NCBI GenBank assembly: GCA_034387635.1
Contig: JAOANU010000016.1
Span: 248,001-312,000, forward strand
DNA length: 64,000 nucleotides
Direction of reading: 5' to 3'
Source of the DNA: Rhodosporidiobolus odoratus
Lineage: Eukaryota; Basidiomycota; Microbotryomycetes; Sporidiobolales; Sporidiobolaceae
Position numbers and translations under genes: made by a program. The notes beneath the pieces were generated by a model that saw nothing but the letters and a program-made list of their open reading frames with translations, was not told the origin of the DNA and did no database searches. Below, one piece after another: positions 55,739 to 64,000 of this stretch (the stretch's first letter is position 1; every line of letters begins with the position of its first letter).

Positions 55739-58700
55739 ATGACACCACAACGTAGGTCAGTGACAGCCTTCACACCCCTTGAAGCATCACCTACACATGT
55801 CTCCCACCCGACTGCTTCTCCACATCTCTCCCTTCTCTCCCTTCAGCCCTCCCGCAGACCCCCCCTCCTCTCACATTTCCGCTCGTCTTCGCCGTCAGCA
55901 GGCTAACGGCGCACCTGCCCCTAAGCCCACTACTCCGCCCAGTCTCCGGCAGAACAGTACTCTCACTTCGAAATGGCCAACTCATAAGCCGTCGCACAAA
56001 AGGGTGCTCGATATCGACATCCAAGGAGAGCCTGAAACCACGATGGTACCGATCGGGAAGCCAGGACCCTCTGAGACCGTGGATGCGACGGGAGTCGAGG
56101 AGAGGTCGCCGGACGGAGCGATGGGGGCAATTGAAGAACACGACGGTTGCGCCAAAACTGGGATTATTGTTTGCGAGGGTGAAAATTTGCAGGCCTGGTC
56201 CCAAGAGGGTCAAAGGAGGCAAGTCAGGCGCTCGAGGTGTGGTGCACGAGCGCGTAAGTTCTATCGGGCCCGTTCCCTGCTATTGAGCCGACTCTTTTTC
56301 GAGCGACAGGATCCGCTCGCCCGAAACCCCTCAAAGTGTTGGGTCTCGCCGTTTTCACCACGCTTGCTGTTCCGCGCTGAACCTTGATCATCTCTCCACA
56401 GTCACCCGCTGTACGACCCTGCCACGACCTCCGCCAACCACTGCCGCCGTTCATCCGAGTTTCTTTCCGAGCACGATCGCTTGCGTCACCTTTGCATCAA
56501 GCGGATGAAGCTCAAGGCGACCCTTCGACGTCTCCAGCGTCGCAAAATAGCGCAGGAGGAGAAGCAGGCTAGGAAGGAAGAGAGGGATATCCAAGGTGCA
56601 CCATCTTTTCCCTCCCTTTTCGGACTACCTCCAGGCTCGAGTTAACCTCTTGTCATGTCACCAGCGGCGTTTGCACAGGAGAGCCAGCAGAACGAGGTGA
56701 CCAGGCCGTCTCCGGGGAAGGTTTCGACTGAGAGTTGCCGAGCGATGTTTAGTCGGAGTGATGGCGCAGCAGGTACGCTTGGTCCTCTCCTCCCCTCGCT
56801 TTCATCCTTTGCTCTCAGCAGCTGATACGTTGGTCTCAATCCGCCGACGCCATATCCGCTCCGAAGAACCCATGTCAACCAAGGGCAATCTCGTGCACAA
56901 AATCGTATATGAGAAGGTTCGGTCGGTCGAGGAAGCTGAGATGACAAACACGACAACGGGCGCATCGTCAGGAGCTGAGAAGGCCGGCTATCACGAGTTC
57001 TTCGAGGGGAGGATACAGGGATGGATGAGGGGCAAGTTCAGTCCAGCTCATGGCTCTGGGGGAAAGGTGAATAATATGCCTATCGCCGGAGAAAACGACG
57101 TACGCTTCGCTCTCACCGCCATCTAACCTGATGTGAGGCCTGCGCAATCTTCCTCGTTATGTACTGATGTAGTTTTGTGTCTTGATGTAGCTGCTCAGCG
57201 TCGACACGGTAGTCTCTCGTCGCTTCCGCAAGGCGACTCGTCGCTTCTATGCTCTGCTCCGTCCTTTCCTTCCCCGCTCTGCCCGTGCTCGCCTGACTCA
57301 AATGTCAATCTCTCGCTCCTTCACGCCAAAGCCCTCGCTTTACAAGTCCGAACCACTCCAACACGTTCGTCTCGGATATCGTACGTTGATCTCGAGTGAC
57401 TCGGCAACCTCTTGTCCCAGGCTGACTGTATCATCGCATAGCGCTCATCTCTGCCCCTGTCCTAGCCTTCTTCGGACACACGGTCGTCTTCTTCTTCTCG
57501 TCATCGCTCCTTGTTTCCATCGCCTTATTCCTTTTCTTCACTACCCCCGTCAAAGGCGCCATCGCTGCCTCTCTCACGCCCTCCCTCGCTTCGACTTCAA
57601 GCCCTGCCTCCGGCCTCCTGGCGTCTGGCCGTGTCGCTGTGCCAATCATCGCAGGCGACTTGTTCTTTGTTTTTCGTTCAAAAGAAGGGTACCGAAGTGA
57701 TGCGGTCCTTAGCCCCCGGATCGAAACGCAAACAAGCACTTGACTACGTGCGCCGCAACTGGTCACGCCCTGAGACCAAGACCAAGGTACCGGTCGGTGC
57801 GCCCCTTTTCTCCTACCTACTGGATTTTCTCCCACATTTCGCCGGTCTGACACTGGTCCTAACAAACAGTTGATTCGCATGTGCGCTTCGACAAGCGGCG
57901 ACGCTTGACTATTGCTAAGGAAGAGCTACGCTGGAGCAAGCATGAGGTTATCGAGCGTATTGATGTTGAGGCGGTTGAAGGGGCAAGCGCAGCTGCTCGT
58001 ATGTCCCGTGTTCGCTCCCTCAGCCTCCGGAGCAATATGGTCCTAACTCTACCCTGACGTGCTTGCCTGGGTTCTACGCAGGGTATGATTCCGATTGCGA
58101 GGACTCGGGTATAGCCGTACCGGCCAATCTCGAGGGCGAGGACGAGGAGCTGGCACCTCGAGCAATGAAGCCGCAACCGAAGGCAGGTCAGGGTGTAGAG
58201 ACAAAGCGTGCCAAGCCTAGCCGTCGCCGAGGGATGAACCCTTCGGGTAAGCTCAGGCGCAATCTCCCGTTTCTTTCGCTTTGCTCATGAGTGCTTGCCC
58301 CCTGCAACAGGAACACCCTTGCAGCAGGCTTCTCCACCGAAACCATCTCTTCCCCCTCCGCTTGGCGTGGGCTCGGCACCCTGCCGTGTCCAGGAAGACC
58401 GGCGGGTTGGCAGCGCAGGCAAAGGTAATTAGCGTTTTGATCCGTTCGCGTACCACTGTTGCAAAACTGACTTGTCTCGCTCTTCCTATCAGCACCTGCT
58501 TGTGCGTTCCTTCTTTGTTCCCCAAGCCACTAGCACTGTATGGTTTTGACTCGACCGCCGTGCTTGCCTGGGTTCTACGCAGGGTATGATTCCGATTGCG
58601 AGGACTCACGTATAGCCGTACCGGCCAATCTCGAGGGCGAGGACGAGGAGCTGGCACCTCGAGCAATGAAGCCGCAACCGAAGGCAGGTCAGGGTGTAGA

Positions 58701-61390
58701 GACAAAGCGTGCCAAGCCTCGCCGTCGCCGAGGGATGAACCCTTCGGGTAAGCTCAGGCGCAATCTCCCGTTTCTTTCGCTTTGCTCATGAGTGCTTGCC
58801 CCCTGCAACAGGAACACCCTTGCAGCAGGCCAAACAGGCAAAACCCCGTCTTCCGCCTCCGCCCGGAGCGGGTTCGGCACCTTGTCGCGTCCCGGAAGAT
58901 TGGCGCATCGGCAACGCCGGAGAAGGTATTTGGGCTTTCAATTGCATCCGCGTCTCGCCACGGCAACTCTGACTTGTCTCGCTCTTCCTATCAGCTCTGG
59001 ATGTCAGGCTACCCTCCGGTAGTGTGGTGGGTGAATATGTTCGATTGGCGAATGGTTGGCGGCGTGAGTCAATCCTCTCGCTCTCTGCTTCTTGCTCCCT
59101 CTGACCTTTTCTCGTTGCAGACTGGCTCAACGAAGACGAGACAAAATGGGAGTTCACAGATCGCCTTTCGCCTGCGCAGACCGGTATGTTGGTGCCGCTC
59201 TACCCTCCCCGTTCGAGCGCTGAATTTCCCTTTTCCTCCTCTTCCCGTCTTTACCCTCTTCCTAGCGCGCCTGTTTGATCCGGCACAGAGTCTAGGTCTT
59301 ACCGAGGACAATGTCACAAGCCGTGCGCTTCTTTCGCTCACTCAATCGACTGGGACTGACCCGCAGTCCGTGCAGCTTTTGGTCAAGAACTCCTTCGGCG
59401 ACAGCACCTCCGCATGGTCAACGTTGCGAGGGATATGACTTCTTCTGAGACCTACGCCCGGTTCGGCTTCCGGCGCGACGTGTACGATGCGTTTGCCATC
59501 GACGCCGAAGCTCCTTCAGATCGTCTCCTTCAGCTCGCAAACACGACCATGACGCAACAGGAACAGATCTGGTCCTGCCTGCTCTTCCAGGGGCTGCACC
59601 TCCGTCCTCCTGACCATCTCATCAATAGTGCCCCAAGATTCACTCATAACAACGTCACGAAACACCATCTCATCACCTATCACCACATCGGTTCACCGGT
59701 CTCGCAAGTTGGCTATAATCAGCACTCGGTTGATCGCATGGTTTCATATGGTGGCAGCTCTCGTCGTGGCAAAACACGGACCGGAGAGCACGATGTGCGC
59801 CCTATTCTCGCGCAAGCTGCGTTCAGAGCAGGATCGCTAAGGTCTGCAATTCCGCTGACACGATCGGTCTGTCCACTACAGAATTGCGAAGGGTATCACC
59901 GGAACTTTGACACCTTCTGCAAGCAAAATCCCGTGCGTACTCTCCATAGCCTTTTTTGTTTATTGGCTCCCTGCATCGGGACCAACCAGAGATTCCAAAT
60001 GGTGCAGGATATTCCCATCCCGAAGTCCGGATCCATCTCGACCATTCCAGGTCTAGCTCTGCACTACCTGACCTTCAACGGTGACCCGCGCCAACCAGTC
60101 TCCGCCATTCCCGATTGCAACGATAAAACCGTCTCCACTCTCCCTCATCCATACTGCCTTGGGTCACCATCCTACACTGACCCCTCTTATACCTTCCGCT
60201 CCCTCTCTGCATCCGACAGTCCTACCCGCACCTCGAACGCCGTCTACCTAAATACAGGCCGTGTGCTGATCTACGAGGGTGAAAAGGCAGACCAACTGCT
60301 ACAGTTCGGGCGAGAGTCCCTCGTTAATATCTTCACTCATACTGTTCGCGGGAGCCAGTACCTCGCCTTCATCGAAGAGGTTTACGGGAAGGAGGTCAGG
60401 AGCTGGATACAGGGTGGTGCGGTTTTGGGATGTGGGAAGTTATTAGGCCACGAGGTAGGGTTTTACTTGGGTCCGCCCAAGGGGGAGAATGGGATGTCGC
60501 GTGCCGAAGCCGCGCAGAAGGGGCTGGCGTCGAGGCGGGCCAACGGGACGGACTTTACGGGGTTAGAGCGCGAGGCGCCAGGCTTTCTCATGCGGGTCAG
60601 TCTACTTCTGTCCGCATTCTGGACTCGGACTACAGAGTATGTCACTAACTTTACCTCCAACTTCGCGTGCAGGCCGCGCTTAATGGTTCCAGGATGCAAA
60701 AGGTCGATCGTTACTTGGACTTGCTCTCCGGTACGGCTGCGGTAAGTTCTCTCCGAACTCTTCTCTCTCAAGCTTCGCATCCTGACCATATTCCTGGTAA
60801 CCTTTCAGTTCACTGTCGTCGAGGAGGGCTACAGGAACTCGCGAGGTGAGGGGACGCGCAAGATTAGGCTCGCCGGCCAGTGGCAAATCAAGGCACAGAA
60901 ACAACGTATCGTCAACGGCGATACCATCCCCTCCCTCCTTCCCAACCCTACCTCACTCGAGTCCCGACCTGTCACCCAAGATCGAATTAGAATTGCAGCC
61001 CACGGTACCCTTCACCTTCAATACAACAGCGACGACCCTCGTTTCTTCTGCTTCACCCTCGCCTTCTACGACCCGAACGTTCCCGACGTGGTCATCTCAA
61101 ACGAGCGCGGAGGGCATGTGGGATGGGCCAGCTCGTTCTGGGAGGCCAGGGAGATTGCTAGAATGGTGGCAGTGTTTGCGGGGTTGTTGCCTTCACCGTC
61201 TTGGGCACCGCCCAATCCCGGGGTCACCGTTGAGACAAGGGAGTGCGACATCTGGGTGAAGGAGAAGCATCCAATGAAGGAGAAATTGGAGGGGAAGGCC
61301 GTGGGCGGTGCTGGAAGAGGGAATGGAAAAGGCGGAGCGCTATTGCTGGACTACGAAGGAGGGACGCTGGACTCGAGTACTCTCCTTTGA
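55739..61390 (+). CDS. Uncharacterised intron-rich membrane protein with duplicated exons
   Basis: I do not recognise this gene. From splice signals the exons appear to form one long transcript, although it could be two genes (a break is possible between 57,126 and 57,302). Exons in order: a Pro/Ser-rich N-terminus; a basic helical stretch near 56,470-56,600 (LRHLCIKRMKLKATLRRLQRRK); HIRSEEPMSTKGNLVHKIVYEKV near 56,870; RRFRKATRRFYALLRPFLPR near 57,215; and a strong hydrophobic segment near 57,450-57,540 (VVFFFSSSLLVSIALFLFF), probably transmembrane. Next come YVRRNWSRPET near 57,750 and a tandem-duplicated pair of exons (58,059-58,995). A long C-terminal region includes TSSETYARFGFRRDVYDAF, DIPIPKSGSISTIPG and VNIFTHTVRGSQYLAFIEEVYG. 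The final domain reads AAHGTLHLQY, FCFTLAFYDPNVPDVVIS and GHVGWASSFWEAREIAR, ending at TGA 61390. The Gly-rich GGAVLGCGKLLGHEVGFYLGPP is notable. Function unknown; start and several junctions uncertain. Confidence 0.5.
58059..58329 (+). repeat. Tandem exon-intron duplication, unit A
   Basis: Matches 58560-58830 over 271 bp with only three mismatches and no gaps (offset 501 bp), counting by eye. It spans an intron end, a full exon (YDSDCEDSGIAVPANLEGE...), the next intron and the start of the following exon. Homology continues less well to about 58,492 (versus 58,995). Confidence 0.92.
58560..58830 (+). repeat. Tandem exon-intron duplication, unit B
   Basis: Partner of 58059-58329. The identical stretch includes the intron after NPSG, so identity is not due to protein constraint alone. 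Downstream, the companion exon (KPRLPPPPGAGSAPCRVPEDWR) is clearly diverged from its unit A counterpart (KPSLPPPLGVGSAPCRVQEDRR). Confidence 0.92.
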
Positions 61391-62132
61391 GTGTTGGTCA
61401 TATGAGTTATTCCTGGTGTAGCGGTGTTGCAAGAGGTAGGAATGAGTACGCAAATCTTCATGGCTGTTCAGTCATTGGGCCAGCTTGCAAATAAACCCTG
61501 GGCAGGCTCACTGTCAGGGAATGCCTTTGCCCAGAGTGAGGACTGCTCTTGTTGGCGCTCCAGCTCCATGTCATTACGGGAGCTGAGCACAAACCTGCTG
61601 ATCTGACCATTGGAGGAGAAGGATAGCTGAGGAACATGTAGGCGCGCGATCATCGGCTGCCCGAGTACAGCAGAAAACTTTGTACTTAACTCTCGGTCAC
61701 GGTAGACGGAGTTCGTCAATGTCTGAGCTGATGAGAAGGACTCAGGTCGCCTGAACGGACCAGCGCAAGCAAATATGGGTGACCTTCTCAATCCGGGTAT
61801 ACTCCTTCCAGTTCTTTATGCCTAACTTGTGCCCTGTATACGCACAACTGACTTTGTTCCAATCCAGAAAGCAGTACTAGGTGGAGTATTAGAGGCCTAT
61901 CACTGTCAGAGGCCCGGTCATTCTGCGGCTACAGGGTTAGATGGAATAGTCAAGCTAGGTATTGCATTGGTGATGTCTTGGTCAGGTCTGCACCAGAGGT
62001 TCAAGCTGGGCTCCCTGGCACTTGACACTGCTTATAAGGACAGTTAGAACAGGCGTCGATACGTGAATTGGCAAGAGTAGCCAAAAGTTTAGCGTTATAT
62101 AATCCGTTGTATGGAGCGCCGTTGCAAGCAAA
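61391..62132. other. Non-coding region downstream of the unassigned gene
   Basis: About 740 bp with no supported gene. Composition is less GC-rich than the rest. ORFs on either strand show no known motif. Confidence 0.4.
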
Positions 62133-62215
62133 GCCCCGCTGATGCAATCGGTAGCATATCACTCTTCTAGCAATGTGCGAAGTGAAAGTTGGGGGTTCGA
62201 GTCCCCCGCGGGGCT
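62133..62215 (+). tRNA. tRNA-Arg(UCU) with a 10-nt intron
   Basis: Full cloverleaf by inspection. Acceptor stem gccccgc (62133-62139) pairs with gcggggc (62208-62214), discriminator t at 62215. D stem atgc/gcat with loop aatcggta. Anticodon stem tcact/agtga (62159-62163 and 62181-62185). The loop cttcta + a is interrupted after position 37 by the intron gcaatgtgcg (62170-62179). Anticodon tct is at 62166-62168, variable loop aagtt, T stem ggggg/ccccc with loop ttcgagt. The mature length is 73 nt without CCA. Introns at 37/38 are the canonical eukaryotic nuclear tRNA position. UCU reads AGA/AGG codons. Confidence 0.95.
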
Positions 62216-62239
62216 GCGGGTAAAAGCCAGGTCACCTCA

Positions 62240-62249
62240 TTTTTTTTTT
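62240..62249 (+). terminator. RNA polymerase III terminator (T10) of tRNA-Arg
   Basis: Ten T in a row, 24 nt after the tRNA 3' end, the usual signal for Pol III termination. Confidence 0.85.
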
Positions 62250-62833
62250 GATTGCACTCAGAACAAACCGGCAAGTGCGCTACGTTCTCCAAGTTTTGCA
62301 AGCATCCGGCTTCGATTGCATGTCTTACCCTGAGGCCAGCCGGGCATTCAACTACTCGTTCAGCGGTGCTTGATGGAGAGGCCATTTTGTTTACTGATAT
62401 GATATCTTTTGTTCGAGCGCGCACATTACATTGTGTCATCAGCCAAAGGTCCTTCATGGCCCCTCAGTACACCCTCTGGCTGCTGAACCAAGCTTGAGGC
62501 AGCAACACACTTGAGGAGAGATACGGTGCAAAAACCTCAGCCTCAAGCGAGAGCGAGACCTGGCTCAAGCGGATGAGGGCGACTCTTTTCACCAGCTCCC
62601 CGTTACGAGAGCAGTAACAGTGATTCAAGTTTGGATTCGCAGAGGGGAGTGTAACGGTGAAGAGAAACAGAAAATTACAAATGCGGACAAAGGAGCAAGC
62701 CGCAGCTTAGACCGATCACTCAACATTGTCTCATCCGTCCGGCAACGACAAAGGTGGTCCGTCTGCAGGATGCGAGAGAAGGAATAGGGAGCACTTCTTA
62801 GTTGATTTTGGCTAGACGACAACCGAGAGAGAC

Positions 62834-62869
62834 TGGCAGCAAGCGGTAAGATGCGTGAGCAACTTAAGT
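62834..62869 (+). repeat. 36-bp direct repeat, copy 1
   Basis: Starts ctggcagcaagcggtaagat and recurs at 62906-62941 with two mismatches, offset exactly 72 bp (two repeat lengths), hinting at a larger decayed tandem array. Confidence 0.85.
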
Positions 62870-62905
62870 TGCAATAGATGCTATACAAGAGAACGTATAA
62901 CGTAC

Positions 62906-62941
62906 CTGGCAGCAAGCAGTAAGATGCGTGAGCGACTTAAG
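62906..62941 (+). repeat. 36-bp direct repeat, copy 2
   Basis: Second copy of the 62834-62869 repeat, differing at two A/G positions. The 36 bp between the copies does not clearly match the unit. Confidence 0.85.
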
Positions 62942-64000
62942 GAAAAGAAGCTCCCGTATCTGCTGCTGCCAATCTACCCAAGTTCCTCTTCTCTCCCTTC
63001 ACACCTTCTTTGCGTCGCCACTACCCCTTTTCACATTCTTCGGCTCAGAAGAGGAAGGAAGAAAGGAAGAGGAAATAATGAGTGAAGAAGGAAGGAGAGG
63101 AGACTTAGTGGGAGTAAGCGTGCAAGAAGCTCGTTCTGGCAGTCTTGGAGCATACAGCTGTAGCCCACACAGCTGCCTGAGGACCAAGGAGGCTGGCACT
63201 ACGCCAGAATGAGCTGCAGGACGGTCCCAGAGCAGCAGACACAAAGTGCAGTTCAACATCCCCCGCAACTTCCCCACAGCATTTTCTGACCTTCTCAAAT
63301 GGCCTTTTCTTGTGTCTCTTCGTCTCTCTGGCAGCCACTACCTATGTTCACCGTCAGCCTTCATATGCACCTGTGCCGTCCCGGGTTAGAAGGCCGTGCA
63401 GCAAGCGAAGCAAGCCAGGGGCCATCTCCTCAGACCCAATTCCTGCCTTTTGTGTTTTTCTGTGCTTTCACAAGTGAGTCTATGCTTTCACTCTGACAAG
63501 TGTGTTGATGCTTTCATTGCTCTGACAGTCAACTGTCCAGTGGGGTATGTTGCTGCAGATGGCTTCGTGATATGCTGTAAGAAGCAAACTGTGAGGAGCA
63601 CTTTGATCTGTTTGGCAATGGCTACAGAACAGTGCACAATGGGAACACACTATAACAAAACCACGAGGAGCTTTGCGGCCTGAAAAGAATACTGGGTGGC
63701 CTTTCTGAGGAGGGATGTCATGCTGAGATTAGTCTGCAGTGATGAAAGGTTCTGGCACCAAAAAGTGTGAGGCTTGCGGCCTGTGTTGCATATAGCCTTG
63801 GTGTCCGTGTATAGTGAACAGACCAGTGAAAGAGCGTCGGCCCGCTGCCCCACTGTATCGTGCAAGACTGGCAGTGCAGGCAGTAAGTGGTTCCTTCTCT
63901 TTTCAGCTCCTGCACCCTGTGCTGTCCAACGGGCTACGCAAGAACTACACCATGCTGCTCTTCAATTAATGCGGCCTGTCAAGCGACCTTCTCAACTAGT

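Larger units (their letters stand above)
62216..64000. other. Gene-poor, increasingly CpG-poor region
   Basis: Apart from the T run and a direct repeat, I see no gene. In 63481-63780 only four CpG dinucleotides occur in 300 bp, while TpG and CpA are common; nearby coding DNA is full of CpG. Scattered ORFs of 60-99 codons have no recognisable content. This may be decayed repeat or subtelomeric DNA. Confidence 0.5.

Noticed and set aside
61391..64000. Possible transposon ORFs in the gene-poor end
   Set aside because: No reverse transcriptase, transposase, integrase or terminal-repeat signature could be seen; only short unrelated ORFs remain.
1..64000. CRISPR arrays, rRNA genes, bacterial-type operons, mating-type homeodomain genes
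   Set aside because: None present: no regularly spaced repeats, no rRNA-like sequence, and no homeodomain (WFxNRR-type) or pheromone CAAX pattern found on either strand.

Overview
The window looks like a piece of a nuclear chromosome from a basidiomycete yeast. The best guess is a red yeast of the Rhodotorula/Rhodosporidium/Sporobolomyces group (Pucciniomycotina, Sporidiobolales). The evidence is dense coding on both strands, GC-rich sequence, and nearly every gene cut by many short introns with GTGCGT/GTACGT-type donors, CTGAC/CTAAC-like branch sites and CAG/TAG acceptors. The gene content is typically fungal: GCN1, NOP53, IML2, lipin PAH1, CRY-DASH, MET2, GCS1, mS23 and EMP24. Genus level is inference; no marker gene allows a firm species call. 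Exon boundaries below were deduced by eye from splice signals and reading frame.

Layout: (1) 0-8.6 kb holds two tandem paralogues of a Cys-rich-ectodomain multi-pass membrane protein (181-2902 and 5793-8503). They flank a decayed MATH-BTB pseudogene on the opposite strand (3282-4711). Copy 1 appears to carry a one-base frameshift. (2) 8.6-19.8 kb holds the giant HEAT-repeat translational regulator GCN1 (minus), head to head with the ribosome-assembly gene NOP53 (plus). (3) 20.8-28.4 kb holds a secreted tannase/feruloyl-esterase (minus), IML2 (plus) and a small B12D/NDUFA4-like mitochondrial gene (plus). (4) 28.8-39.9 kb is a plus-strand run: a disordered protein with a repeated acidic PL(G/A)xR(Y/F)S motif, a thioredoxin-like membrane protein without CxxC, lipin PAH1 and a GNAT acetyltransferase. 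(5) 40.2-54.6 kb holds CRY-DASH (minus), MET2 (minus), a large Ser-rich protein (plus), ArfGAP GCS1 (minus), mitoribosomal mS23 (minus) and EMP24 (plus). (6) 55.7-61.4 kb holds an intron-rich membrane-protein gene that I cannot assign, with a recent internal tandem exon duplication. (7) 61.4-64 kb appears non-coding apart from an intron-containing tRNA-Arg(UCU). CpG becomes scarce towards the end, as expected if the window runs into mutated repeat or subtelomeric DNA.

There is no operon-like or biosynthetic cluster; most genes are unrelated housekeeping loci. Possible functional pairings are GCN1 with NOP53 (translation control and 60S assembly, shared promoter), PAH1 (lipid synthesis), and GCS1 with EMP24 (Golgi-ER COPI traffic, only mS23 between them). 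The most unusual material is the membrane-protein tandem pair, the repeat-motif protein at 28.8-32.5 kb, and the unknown gene with duplicated exons at 58.06-58.83 kb.
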